A stretch of DNA of 64,000 bases from Palsa-147 sp963771905 (GTDB lineage: Bacteria; Acidobacteriota; Terriglobia; Acidiferrales; UBA7541). The translations under genes and the position numbers were made by a program. Location: positions 8,346 through 72,345 of the forward strand of contig CAVYVI010000011.1 of NCBI GenBank assembly GCA_963771905.1, written 5' to 3'. The notes beneath the pieces were generated by a model, which was given only the letters and a program-made list of their open reading frames with translations, was not told where the DNA came from and made no database searches. This document shows, one piece after another, positions 1-8,343 of the stretch; the first letter of the stretch is position 1; each line of letters opens with the position of its first letter.

Positions 1-1
1 G

Positions 2-40
2 GCCCTCTCGTACGAGCAAGTCTTGGACGTTGTACGGTAG
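2..40 (+). CDS. C-terminal tail of an upstream gene (partial)
   Basis: One frame is open from the first bases and ends at a TAG at 38-40, encoding a short tail that reads ALSYEQVLDVVR. It stops 26 bases before the HD-GYP start, which would suit an operon partner. Nothing in twelve residues identifies a family, and the frame could be open by chance. Confidence 0.25.
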   Translation, partial: ALSYEQVLDVVR

Positions 41-66
41 CCTCGGCAGTCCACGGAGACCCGCTC

Positions 67-759
67 GTGATCATCACCGAATCGCCGGACCTTCTCGCCG
101 TCTCGCTGAGGAACTCCGAGCTGCATGTGAAGGAACTTGAGTCGAGTCTCCTCGCGCAGCGCAGTGCGGTGATCTGCGCTTTCACTCAGCTTCTCGATCT
201 GAAGGATCTCAACACGGGCGTGCACAGCACGCGTCTCGCGGAATGGGGATTGCGCGTGGGCCAGGAGCTCGGACTGGAAGAACTGGCCCTTCAAGATCTC
301 GAGGCCGCCGCGCTTCTTCACGACATCGGCAAAGTTGGAATTCCCGACGCTATTCTTCGCAAGCCCGCGCGCCTCGATCCGGACGAATACGCCCTCATGA
401 AAAAACATCCGGAATTTGGCTGGGCAGTCTTGCATATGCTGCCGGGTTTCGAGCGCGCCGCGCTCCACATCCTGCATCATCACGAATCATTCGACGGCAC
501 CGGATATCCCGCCTCGCTGAAGGGCTCCGAAATTCCCATCGCCTCGCGCATTGTTTCCGTCATCGATGCCTTCGACGCCATGGTTTCCTCCCGCCCGTAT
601 CGAAAGGGACTCCCGCTCGAAGAAGCCGTCCGCCGCCTGAAAATCGCGAGCGGCACGCAGTTCGATCCTGTCGTCGTCGATTCTTTCCTCTCCTTCGCCC
701 AAGCGGAACTGGACACAGTGTTTGCCGCCGCCGGCACTTCCGTCGCCTCCGCTCTGTAG
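67..759 (+). CDS. HD-GYP domain phosphodiesterase
   Basis: A 230-residue protein consisting almost only of an HD-GYP domain. The metal-binding HD pair lies at residues 85-86 in HDIGKVGIP, and the signature GYP is at 146-148 within FDGTGYP, preceded by a histidine run (HHHE). Family members hydrolyse cyclic di-GMP, usually to GMP, and so lower the signal that promotes biofilm formation. There is no receiver or membrane sensor domain, so it is either a stand-alone cytosolic enzyme or is driven by a partner. The start is GTG; no better in-frame start precedes the conserved helix. It may share a transcript with the gene cut off at the left edge. Activity is inferred from the intact motifs. Confidence 0.88.
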   Translation: MIITESPDLLAVSLRNSELHVKELESSLLAQRSAVICAFTQLLDLKDLNTGVHSTRLAEWGLRVGQELGLEELALQDLEAAALLHDIGKVGIPDAILRKPARLDPDEYALMKKHPEFGWAVLHMLPGFERAALHILHHHESFDGTGYPASLKGSEIPIASRIVSVIDAFDAMVSSRPYRKGLPLEEAVRRLKIASGTQFDPVVVDSFLSFAQAELDTVFAAAGTSVASAL

Positions 760-938
760 CACTCCGCCCACTCGATCACCTCGCCCGAACCGCTCCGTTG
801 AAATTTTCCCGGACGATCCAGATTTAAGGCAGTAACAAAAGGCGTGGAGTACCGCGCGCCTCTCTCTCAAAATTCACGACGCGGCTGATGGGACCGAGAA
901 TGATTCACTCGATGCGGTAAGCTTTCGTCGGAGTTTCC

Positions 939-1247
939 ATGTATGGCGTCGCTGCAGGCGGATCAATTGATGTGCAAGAACTGCGCGTACGTTTGCGGCG
1001 GATGACGGACGACCAACTTCGAAGCTACGGAAAAGCATCCGCCTCCATGTGCACACCCAAAGCAAATCTCGATGACCCGCCGCGAGAAGTGTTTCTGATG
1101 CAACTACACGAAGCCGGCACTGAATGGCGTCGGCGCAGATCTTACTCGGTGCATGCGATTGAATGGCGCGGAATTTTCTCCAGCGCGCAGAGAGAGTCCA
1201 ATAAAACCTTCACTTTAGCTTCGCGCACTCCGCCTTACCTTGCTTGA
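939..1247 (+). CDS. Small conserved acidobacterial-type protein, unknown function
   Basis: A 102-residue product whose first 65 residues (VQELRVRLRRMTDDQL, then GKASASMC and PPREVFLMQLHEA) resemble a family of roughly 60-residue proteins that I associate with acidobacterial genomes. Members are predicted helical and have no known function. The true start may be the GTG at 972 (VQEL), because the 11 residues before it look unrelated. The last 35 residues, after EWRRRRS, also look non-homologous and may come from read-through past a lost stop. It lies just upstream of a decayed integrase, so it may sit in a degraded island. Confidence 0.5.
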   Translation: MYGVAAGGSIDVQELRVRLRRMTDDQLRSYGKASASMCTPKANLDDPPREVFLMQLHEAGTEWRRRRSYSVHAIEWRGIFSSAQRESNKTFTLASRTPPYLA

Positions 1248-1259
1248 GATTCGGAGTGA

Positions 1260-1882
1260 CCGGGCGAGCTTCTTTTTCACCAGGCGGAACGCAGTGGCGA
1301 TGCGGTCAAGAATCCCGTCATCGGAATCGCGATGTTTCGCGAACCACTCGACTCGATGCGCGTACTTACGTTTGAAGAGCAGGCGGCTTATCTGGCACAC
1401 CCGAGCCAGCCATTGCGCGACATCGCGGAAATCATGCTTGATACAGGAATGCGACCGGAAGAAGTTTTTCGTATTCGTGTTGAAAACATCGACTTTAGGC
1501 AGAAAACGATTTTCAATCCGTTTGGCAAGACGAAAGCTGCACGGCGGACAATTCCATTGACTCAAAAGGTTGTCGCGATACTGAGAAAGCGGTCAAGAAA
1601 GCAGCGCGAACGGAGACTCCGTTCGTATTTGCCGCTCCTCACGACGTTCAAAAGCCGATTGGCAGCGTGAAGAAAGCGCACCGAGGGGCTGTTCAGCGAG
1701 CCGGAATCAACGGACATCTTCGGCTATCTGACCTTCGGCACAAATTTGCGACGCGAACAGTGGCGTCTGGCGCGGATTTACCAACGCTCAGCGCAATACT
1801 GGGGCACGCGAGCATTCTGATGACGATGCGGTATGTTCATCCGGCGGCGGAACAGAAACGGGCTGTGATTGAGAAGTTCTAA
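1260..1882 (+). pseudogene. Tyrosine recombinase (phage-type integrase) relic, frameshifted
   Basis: The catalytic half of a tyrosine recombinase is readable across two frames. The first frame, open from 1260 and clearly homologous from about 1290, carries the box I arginine in DTGMRPEEVFRIR and the conserved FNPFGKTKAARR. Near 1585-1600 the frame shifts. The second frame begins with a TPFVFA stretch before 1667 and carries DLRHKFATR, then ILGHAS and the terminal tyrosine in TMRYVHP. The N-terminal core-binding domain is missing, and the usual histidine before DLRH is a serine. With a truncation, a frameshift and an altered catalytic site, it is almost surely dead. It ends about 120 bases from the 3' end of tRNA-Ala, the usual place for an integrase of a tRNA-targeting element. 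Confidence 0.8.
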
Positions 1883-2003
1883 CAATTTCGCGAGCAAGGC
1901 GTCATCGCCGCCGAGACTGAGCAGAATCAGAGGGTCACTACATAAAGTCGCCACAGCGGGATTCGTGAACTGATGCGGGCATCCCGTAAGTTATTGAAAG
2001 AAT

Positions 2004-2079
2004 TGGTGGACGTGACCGGGATCGAACCGGCGACCCCCTGCTTGCAAAGCAGGTGCTCTCCCAGCTGAGCTACACGCCC
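2004..2079 (-). tRNA. tRNA-Ala (TGC)
   Basis: A full cloverleaf can be drawn on the minus strand. The acceptor stem GGGCGTG pairs with CACGTCC (one G-T), the D arm reads GCTCAGCTGGGAGAGC, the anticodon stem CCTGC/GCAGG encloses loop TTTGCAA with anticodon TGC, and the T arm carries GGTTCGATCCC. The discriminator base is A and the CCA end is encoded at 2004-2006. The integrase relic lies off the 3' end of this gene. Confidence 0.97.
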
Positions 2080-2274
2080 ACGGACCAAGCTGGAATGATT
2101 CTAAGACACTTCGGGCCGTTCCGCATGCCCTTGCTTCGCAAAATCACCACACGGAGTGAACTTCTACGCGGAAACGCTTTCAGCGACGCGTGCCGTCGAC
2201 ATGAAACAAAAAGGTCTTCGGTCAGGCGGCTTGGCGGGCCGTATCTATAAAGATGCGCGCGTTTCTTATCGCTT

Positions 2275-2934
2275 TCATAGAACCGTTTTCTCTAACCGCT
2301 CCCGGAAGTAATCTTTCCAACTTTCAGGCAATGCTGCGACTCGCAAGGCACGACGCGCCGAGGCGATGTCGTCAGTGCTGAACCTTTTTGCAATATACAG
2401 CCGCGTGATTTCAGAGATTGAGATGGCGTTCGGGTCTCGGGCAATCAACTCGATCGAATCGCCGGCGCCGACTTCTCCTTCGCGGGTGACGCCGAGATAG
2501 AAGCCCGTCCGGCCGCTGGCGAGAAATCGTTTCACCATGTCGTCGGATTGAAATCGGATACCAAGCTTGTAGCAAGGAAGGCGAGGCTGCGTCACGATCA
2601 CTTCTGCGGAGCCGACGGAAAACCGGTCGCCGAGATGGACTGAGTTTTCCAGCATTCCATCGGTCGTGAAATTTTCACCAAAAATAGCGAGTGGCAATTC
2701 TCGGCCTGGCAATTCGTTTTTCCAGAACTCGTAGTGTGCGAGCGGATAGCAGTAAACAGCCTTGCGCTCGCCTCCGTGGACGGTGAGGTCAGCCTGACGA
2801 TCGCCGTCCAAATTCAGCTTGCGCAATGCGACGCGGCCTTTGACCGGCTGCTTGAAGATCCCCGTCGTAACAGTCTGCCCGTGCCACGTAACCTCGCGTG
2901 GAAGTCCGGCATTCACTGAAACGAGCTTTATCAT
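2275..2934 (-). CDS. MOSC domain protein (YiiM-like)
   Basis: A 219-residue protein of the MOSC superfamily. The N-terminal beta region includes the conserved VHGGERKAVYCYP and GENFTTDG, and the cysteine expected to bind the molybdenum cofactor sulfur is residue 121 in PRLPCYKLGIRF. The C-terminal 45 residues (SEITRLY to SWKDYF) match the three-helix extension of YiiM-type proteins. These proteins act as sulfur carriers or as oxidoreductases reducing N-hydroxylated compounds; the substrate here cannot be told. An ATG at 2952 would add six residues; I chose the internal ATG because homology begins with MIKLVSVN. A small gap separates it from the quinone oxidoreductase upstream on the same strand, so cotranscription is possible. 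Confidence 0.88.
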   Translation of the reverse strand: MIKLVSVNAGLPREVTWHGQTVTTGIFKQPVKGRVALRKLNLDGDRQADLTVHGGERKAVYCYPLAHYEFWKNELPGRELPLAIFGENFTTDGMLENSVHLGDRFSVGSAEVIVTQPRLPCYKLGIRFQSDDMVKRFLASGRTGFYLGVTREGEVGAGDSIELIARDPNAISISEITRLYIAKRFSTDDIASARRALRVAALPESWKDYFRERLEKTVL

Positions 2935-2967
2935 TCGCTGATCCGTTTCCATCCGTTTGCGAGAGCA

Positions 2968-3930
2968 CTAAGGAACGAGGACGATCTTGCCGAAGGCGCC
3001 GGGCTCGAGAATTTCCCTATGCGCGCGAGCAGCTTCGGCGAGCGGCAGCTCTTTCCCGACGACAGGCCGCAGCGTGCCATTCTCGAGTCCCGCGACAAGT
3101 CCCGCGTGGATTTCTTTTTCTTCGGCTTCGCTGATGCCCCACAGAGTAAACCCATGTATCGAACTACGGCGCAACATGGTGTCGCGCGGCGTGATGGTCG
3201 CATCGCCGCGGCTGCCGATTACGATCACGCGGCCATGAGTAGCGAGGAGCTTCAGATCCTGCGCGAGATTGACATTGGCGAGCATCTCCAGAATGACGTC
3301 GACGCCCTGCCCGCCCGTCGCTTTCAGAATCTGCTCGAGGTGGCCCGGCTGGGCGTGATTGAAAACGTGGTGCGCGCCTTCGCGCTTCGCCAGCTCGAGT
3401 CCTTTTTCGGTCCCGGCCGTGCCCAGTACGATCAGGCCGATGGCGCGAGCGAGCTGGACGGCTGCGATGCCCACGCCGCCGCTGGCACCGTGAATCAGCA
3501 CGGTTTCACCGGCGCGAACTCGCGTGGACTGGTACAACGCATGGTACGCCGTGCCGTACGGCACCCAAACTCCAGCTCCCTGCGCGTACGAAATTTTCGC
3601 CGGAAGCGGATGCACCTGGCTCTCGAGAGTGAGTGCATATTCCGCGTACGCACCGGTCAGCGTCTTCGCGGTATACACTCGATCGCCCGGCTTCACAGCC
3701 TTCACACCTTCGCCGACAGCTTCGACTGTGCCCGCCCCATCCGACCCGGGCGTGTACGGCAACGGCGGCTTGACGGAGTACGTACCGTTGCGCATGTAGG
3801 TGTCATATGGATTCACACCCGCTGCGTGAATGCGCACCAGAACCTGGCCCGTGGCGGGACGCGGGGTTGGGACTTCTTCGAGTTTCAGAACTTCGGGACC
3901 GCCGAACTCATGAACAAGTATGGCCTTCAT
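2968..3930 (-). CDS. NADPH:quinone oxidoreductase family protein (zinc-free MDR)
   Basis: A 320-residue medium-chain dehydrogenase/reductase. The N-terminal GroES-like fold begins MKAILVHEFGGPEVL, the standard opening of the quinone oxidoreductase subfamily, and the nucleotide-binding motif is GASGGVGIAAVQLA near residue 150. The cysteine/histidine cluster of zinc alcohol dehydrogenases is absent, so this belongs to the zinc-free group that uses NADPH to reduce quinones or enones. It is full length, with no frame damage. The electron acceptor is not predictable from sequence. Confidence 0.88.
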   Translation of the reverse strand: MKAILVHEFGGPEVLKLEEVPTPRPATGQVLVRIHAAGVNPYDTYMRNGTYSVKPPLPYTPGSDGAGTVEAVGEGVKAVKPGDRVYTAKTLTGAYAEYALTLESQVHPLPAKISYAQGAGVWVPYGTAYHALYQSTRVRAGETVLIHGASGGVGIAAVQLARAIGLIVLGTAGTEKGLELAKREGAHHVFNHAQPGHLEQILKATGGQGVDVILEMLANVNLAQDLKLLATHGRVIVIGSRGDATITPRDTMLRRSSIHGFTLWGISEAEEKEIHAGLVAGLENGTLRPVVGKELPLAEAARAHREILEPGAFGKIVLVP

Positions 3931-4192
3931 CGTGAAGCCTCCAGAGCATTTGACTGCCGCGCCATTTCAGCTCGAACAATATCCGGAAAGTGAAACGCAC
4001 CGGCCATTGGATGAAACGGGCACTCCTCTTGATGCGCTTCTTTTCGAGAAATCCGTTCCGATGAAAAACTGGCACGCCGCCGTACACGGATTTTATCTGA
4101 AACCATCCCCGATCATTCGGCGGAACATATAACACTTCGGCGGATTTGGGCGATAATCCGCACGATGAATCGACGCACGAAGGAGAATCTCG

Positions 4193-4669
4193 ATGAATCC
4201 CTCTGAGGTGATGATTCTGGCGTTTCTGATTGGCGTCGTCGCCGGCTTGCGTTCGCTCACCGCGCCCGCCGTCGTTTCCTGGGCCGCTCATCGGAACTGG
4301 CTTAACCTGCACAATACGCCGCTTTCCTTCATGGGCTCGGCCGCCGCCGTCGTTATATTCATTCTGCTGGCTCTCGCCGAATTGGTTGCCGACCAGCTCC
4401 CTTCGACCCCCAGCCGCACAAAGCCACCAGGTCTGATTGCACGGATCGTTCTCGGCGGCCTGTCAGGCGCGGGCGTCGCGCTGGCGGGAGCTCAATCCAT
4501 CGCGCTTGGCGCCGGCTTGGGGGTGGTTGGCGGCGTTGCTGGCGCGTTTGGAGGCTACCGAGTTCGCACGCGCCTCGTGAAAGCTCTCAAGGTGCCTGAC
4601 TTCGTCATCGCTTGTTTGGAGGACGTGGTGGCGATTGGCGGAGGCCTCTTGATTGTGTCGCGATTCTAA
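4193..4669 (+). CDS. DUF4126 family integral membrane protein
   Basis: A 158-residue hydrophobic protein with about four membrane segments (about residues 5-25, 45-65, 85-115 and 135-155). It opens with an N-terminal GLRSLTAPAVVSW, followed by LADQLPSTPSRT, and has a glycine-rich central helix pair. This pattern matches the DUF4126 family of small bacterial membrane proteins, whose function is unknown. The start is preceded by an AGGAG ribosome site about nine bases upstream. It stands alone on the plus strand before rpmB. Confidence 0.78.
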   Translation: MNPSEVMILAFLIGVVAGLRSLTAPAVVSWAAHRNWLNLHNTPLSFMGSAAAVVIFILLALAELVADQLPSTPSRTKPPGLIARIVLGGLSGAGVALAGAQSIALGAGLGVVGGVAGAFGGYRVRTRLVKALKVPDFVIACLEDVVAIGGGLLIVSRF

Positions 4670-4805
4670 GCGCGCACTCCCCACATCCGTTCGGTGCGGG
4701 CGAAAACAAGGAGCTAAAACAGCACCCGCAAATCACTTTCCGCGAGCTAGGTTCTCTGGTAGCATCAATCTTTGCCTGTTTAACAATCTCCCAGCTGGAG
4801 CAGCC

Positions 4806-4997
4806 ATGGCACTCGCATGTGAAATCTGCGGCAAGAAGCCGCGTTACGGAAACACCATCAGCCACGCGCACAATGTCACGCGGCGCCGGTGGAATCCAAA
4901 TCTTCGCCGCGTCAAGGCGGTCATCAAGGGCGTCCACAAGCATTTGCGCGTTTGCACCGCGTGCATCCGCGCCGGCCGTGTCACCAAGGCCGCGTGA
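4806..4997 (+). CDS. rpmB: 50S ribosomal protein L28
   Basis: A 63-residue basic protein with the L28 signature: ALACEICGKKP at the start, then SHAHNVTRRRWNPNL, and CTACIRAGRV at the end. The CxxC pairs at both ends (CEIC and CTAC) mark the zinc-binding form of L28, which relies on zinc rather than the C- form used under zinc starvation. It binds 23S rRNA in the large subunit. A GGAG sequence precedes the ATG. Confidence 0.97.
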   Translation: MALACEICGKKPRYGNTISHAHNVTRRRWNPNLRRVKAVIKGVHKHLRVCTACIRAGRVTKAA

Positions 4998-5034
4998 ACC
5001 CGGTACACCGGCCACCCCGCGGAGGGATCCTCTT

Positions 5035-6078
5035 TTGAACCGAAAACCGGCCATCCTCGCGCTGCTTCTGGTCTGCGCATTCGCGACGTCTTGCAGACGC
5101 CAGGAAATTGCGCCAGGGCCGGACGTGTGGGCCGTCGTAAACGGCCACGAGATCCAACGCGCGGAAGTGGAAAAATATTTTCGCAGCCGGATCAATCCCG
5201 AAGCGCAGGCGCCCTCGCAAGAAGAAGCTCTTTCGCTGAAGCTCAGCATCCTCGACGAACTCATCAACAACGAAATCCTCCTCCAGCGCGCCAACAAGAT
5301 GAATCTGATCGCGAGCGACGCCGAAGTCGAGGACAAATTCACCGAGTCGAAGAGCCCTTACACCGAGGACGAATTTCAGAAGAAGCTCAAAGACGCCGGG
5401 TTGACCGTTGATGATCTGCGGAGAGACCTGCGGCGCCAGCTTTCCATTCAAAAGCTGCTGAATCGCGAAGTGGTGGCAAAGATTTCGATAACGGATCAGG
5501 ACGTCGCGGACTTCTATCAGAAAAATCGCGCGCAATTCAACGTGCTCGAACCGCAGCTTCACATCGCGCAAATCGTGGTGACGCCGCGGCCCGACCCGAC
5601 GATTCACAACCGCAAGAACGACAAGGCCGCGAACGAGATGGAAGCTCAGCGCAAGGTCGCGATCCTCGAGCAGAAGCTGAACGCCGGCGCGGATTTCTTC
5701 CAGCTCGCGATGGATTATTCCGAGGACAACACGAGCTCAACGGGCGGAGATCTCGGATTTCACGGTGAGTCGTCGTTCAATCAATCCGACCCCGCGCTCA
5801 AGAAGGTGGCTCTCTCGTTGCGCCCCGGAGAAGTGAGCCGGCCGATTGCGGTTCACTCGGGCGGATATGTCATTTTGAAGTTGATCGCGAAGGAGTCCGC
5901 GGGCCAGCGCGAACTCTCGGACCCGCAGGTGCAGCAATCGATTCGCGACACGCTGCGCAATCGCAAAGAGCAATTGCTGCGCGTGGCCTACCTTGCAACT
6001 GCGCGGGATGAAGCGCACGTTGTCAATTATCTTGCCCGCCAGATTCTTGAATCTGCCGGCAAGCTTCCCGCGGACTAG
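5035..6078 (+). CDS. SurA/PpiC-type peptidyl-prolyl isomerase lipoprotein
   Basis: The start is TTG at 5035, set by a GGAGGGA site eight bases upstream; a longer open frame runs back through rpmB but lacks a start. The 347-residue product begins with a lipoprotein signal ending FATSC, so Cys20 should be lipidated. An N-terminal chaperone-like helical region (to about residue 165) is followed by a parvulin rotamase domain containing LHIAQIVVTPRP and STGGDLGFHGESSF. Such proteins help fold outer-membrane or secreted proteins in the periplasm. Lipid anchoring is a variation on soluble SurA and is closer to PrsA. Confidence 0.88.
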   Translation: MNRKPAILALLLVCAFATSCRRQEIAPGPDVWAVVNGHEIQRAEVEKYFRSRINPEAQAPSQEEALSLKLSILDELINNEILLQRANKMNLIASDAEVEDKFTESKSPYTEDEFQKKLKDAGLTVDDLRRDLRRQLSIQKLLNREVVAKISITDQDVADFYQKNRAQFNVLEPQLHIAQIVVTPRPDPTIHNRKNDKAANEMEAQRKVAILEQKLNAGADFFQLAMDYSEDNTSSTGGDLGFHGESSFNQSDPALKKVALSLRPGEVSRPIAVHSGGYVILKLIAKESAGQRELSDPQVQQSIRDTLRNRKEQLLRVAYLATARDEAHVVNYLARQILESAGKLPAD

Positions 6079-6153
6079 CCGTCGAAATGGATTGCACTTC
6101 GGCGCTCGCCGACGCCTTCGAAATCGATTCCAGAGTTTTAGCGGACTGATCGC

Positions 6154-6648
6154 TTACACGACGACGGCAAGCGCGTCTCCTGCGTTGACTGCCTGGCCTT
6201 CCGTGACGAGAAGTTTTTCGACCACTCCCGCCTTCGGCGAACGAATTTCGTTCTGCATCTTCATCGCTTCGACGACAAGCAATCCCTGACCCGCTTCGAC
6301 GGCATCGCCCGTATTCACCAGCACGCGAATGATTTTTCCGGGCATGGGCGCGACAACTTGTTGCCGCCCTTCCGCGGCGAGAGCCCCTGCACCGGGACGA
6401 AATTTTCGCGGATCAATGACCCGCGCCGTGAACTCGTGGCCGCGGCTCGTGACGCGCAGCACGGCGCCGCGCGGCTCGACGCGCGCTTCCACCGAGCGCT
6501 CGCCGATGACGAATGAATACTCGCCGTCGGTGATTTCCACCACATCCACTTCGACGGCACGGCCGTCGATGACGCAGCGCACACGAGACCCGGCGCGGCT
6601 AATGTCGAGTTGCCGCTTGCGTCCGCCGATTTCGACGTCAAGCTTCAA
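6154..6648 (-). CDS. Biotin carboxyl carrier subunit of an acyl-CoA carboxylase
   Basis: A 164-residue protein whose C-terminal 70 residues form a biotinyl/lipoyl domain. The attachment motif is EAMKMQNE with the biotinylated lysine at residue 130, and a PMPGKI strand precedes it. The N-terminal part (MKLDVEIGGRKRQL) resembles the BT-like linker domain found in carrier proteins of propionyl- or methylcrotonyl-CoA carboxylases rather than the short AccB. It follows the biotin carboxylase gene by 24 bases on the same strand, and the carboxyltransferase lies further upstream, so the three should form one enzyme. Confidence 0.9.
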   Translation of the reverse strand: MKLDVEIGGRKRQLDISRAGSRVRCVIDGRAVEVDVVEITDGEYSFVIGERSVEARVEPRGAVLRVTSRGHEFTARVIDPRKFRPGAGALAAEGRQQVVAPMPGKIIRVLVNTGDAVEAGQGLLVVEAMKMQNEIRSPKAGVVEKLLVTEGQAVNAGDALAVVV

Positions 6649-6672
6649 TCGCAGCTCCTGATGTAACGCAGA

Positions 6673-8196
6673 TTACCGGCGCGAAAGGCGCTCGAGTTGC
6701 TCGTGACGGCCTTCGGACTTCCACTTCGAGCCGCCACCCCCGCCATTCGACGCCGGCTGCGGCGCGCCGTTGTGCGACATGTGCCAGAGTGCAGCCGCGA
6801 TCGTTGCGGCATCTTCCGTCGCGCGATCCGGCGGATTCGTACGCGAATCTTTCGATCGCTCCAGAAATTCATCGAGCCATTTCGTGTGAATCTCGCCGCA
6901 GAAAAAATCCTTTTCCGCGAGAATGCGCTGAAAAAGCCCGACGTTCGTGCGGATGCCGCGAATATGTGTTTCCCCAAGGGCGCGCTTCAGGCGCGCAATG
7001 GCCTCGCCGCGATCCGCGCCCCACGCGATCAGTTTCGCCAACATCGGATCGTATTCGTTGAGAACGGTCCAGGAGGGATAGACGCCTCCATCCCAGCGAA
7101 TTCCTGGGCCGGATGGTACTGTCAAATCGAAAATTTTCCCCGGCGACGGAAAGAAATTGTTTTCGGGATCTTCTGCGTAAATGCGGCACTCGATCGCGTG
7201 ACCATTCAGCGCGACGTCTTTCTGCTTCAGCGCCAGCCGCTCTCCGGCGGCGATATGAATCTGGAGCTTCACGAGATCGAGCGACGTCACGGTCTCCGTC
7301 ACGGGATGCTCGACTTGGAGTCGCGTATTCATCTCGAGGAAATAGAAATTGCGCGCGTCATCAACAAGAAATTCGCATGTCCCGGCATTGACGTAGCCGC
7401 CGGCGCGCGCGAGCTTGACGGCGGCCTCGCCCATCGCGCGGCGAAGCTCGGCCGTCATAACCGGCGACGGCGATTCCTCGATCACTTTCTGATAGCGGCG
7501 CTGCACCGAGCATTCGCGCTCGCCGAGATAAATCACGTGGCCGTGCTCGTCGCCGAGAATCTGGATCTCGACATGGCGCGTGCGCGTGAGATATTTTTCG
7601 AGGTATAGCCGCGCATCGCCGAATGCGTTCAATGCCTCGGAGGAAGCGTCGCGCCAGGTCGAACGCAGATCGGACTCGCGTTCGACGCGGCGCATGCCTT
7701 TGCCGCCTCCTCCCGCCACGGCCTTCAGCACCACCGGAAATCCGATGCCTCTCGCCACTTCCGCCGCGGCATCCGCGTTTTCGATGGGATCGAGCGTGCC
7801 TGGAACGGTCGGCACTCCCGCTTCACGCGCGACGTGGCGTGCCGCCGTTTTCGATCCGAGACGTTCCATTGCTTCGGCGGAGGGGCCGATGAACTTGATT
7901 CCGGCGGCGTCGCAGGCTCGCGCCAGCGCAGGATTCTCAGCCAGAAATCCGTAGCCGGGATGAATCGCGTCGCAACCCGCCAGCTTGGCCGCGCCGATGA
8001 TTCTGTCGATGACGAGATAGCTCTCGCGAGAGGGCGCCGGGCCGACCGGATAAGCTTCGTCGGCCATGCGAACGTGGAGCGAGGCTCGGTCCGCGTCGCT
8101 ATAGACGGCCACTCCGGCAATGCCGAGTTCGCGGCAGGCACGCAGGATGCGCACCGCAATTTCACCGCGATTCGCGATCAGGATCTTTTTGAACAT
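6673..8196 (-). CDS. Biotin carboxylase subunit of an acyl-CoA carboxylase
   Basis: A 507-residue ATP-grasp enzyme that carboxylates biotin from bicarbonate and ATP. FKKILIANRGEIAVRILRA opens the biotin carboxylase N-terminal domain, GGGGKGMRRV is the ATP glycine loop, and EMNTRLQVEHPVTE holds the catalytic acidic and basic residues. The last 70 residues are low-complexity (a glycine run) and probably disordered, replacing the fused biotin domain of long alpha subunits; here that domain is the separate next gene. The ATG at 8196 is preferred over a GTG two codons earlier. The substrate is probably propionyl-CoA or another acyl-CoA, given the partner carboxyltransferase, and not acetyl-CoA, for which accD lies elsewhere. 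Confidence 0.93.
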   Translation of the reverse strand: MFKKILIANRGEIAVRILRACRELGIAGVAVYSDADRASLHVRMADEAYPVGPAPSRESYLVIDRIIGAAKLAGCDAIHPGYGFLAENPALARACDAAGIKFIGPSAEAMERLGSKTAARHVAREAGVPTVPGTLDPIENADAAAEVARGIGFPVVLKAVAGGGGKGMRRVERESDLRSTWRDASSEALNAFGDARLYLEKYLTRTRHVEIQILGDEHGHVIYLGERECSVQRRYQKVIEESPSPVMTAELRRAMGEAAVKLARAGGYVNAGTCEFLVDDARNFYFLEMNTRLQVEHPVTETVTSLDLVKLQIHIAAGERLALKQKDVALNGHAIECRIYAEDPENNFFPSPGKIFDLTVPSGPGIRWDGGVYPSWTVLNEYDPMLAKLIAWGADRGEAIARLKRALGETHIRGIRTNVGLFQRILAEKDFFCGEIHTKWLDEFLERSKDSRTNPPDRATEDAATIAAALWHMSHNGAPQPASNGGGGGSKWKSEGRHEQLERLSRR

Positions 8197-8266
8197 ACGC
8201 ACGCGAAGGAAAGAATTCTAGCACGCATGGCGGGCCGCCCAACGGCTGCGGCGGAGCAGAAAGAAA

Positions 8267-8284
8267 GCCGGGCAGAAGCCCGGC
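8267..8284. repeat. Perfect 7-bp hairpin GCCGGGC-AGAA-GCCCGGC
   Basis: An exact inverted repeat of seven bases around a four-base loop lies between the CADD-like gene and the biotin carboxylase gene. No T-run follows on either strand, so it is a poor intrinsic terminator. It could be a REP-like palindrome or a transcript-stabilising hairpin. No second copy was noticed in the window. Confidence 0.5.
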
Positions 8285-8343
8285 GCTCCAGATGCCTCAA
8301 GCCGAAACGATAGGATTTTCAGACGCGCGAGGAAAATTGGCCG

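Noticed and set aside
3019..3993. 324-residue plus-strand open frame opposite the quinone oxidoreductase
   Set aside because: The minus-strand gene has a full family pattern; the plus-strand product is rich in R/A/H, as expected for a shadow frame.
8267..8284. Intrinsic terminator after the CADD-like gene
   Set aside because: The stem is perfect but no T-run follows on the minus strand, so it is listed only as a hairpin repeat.
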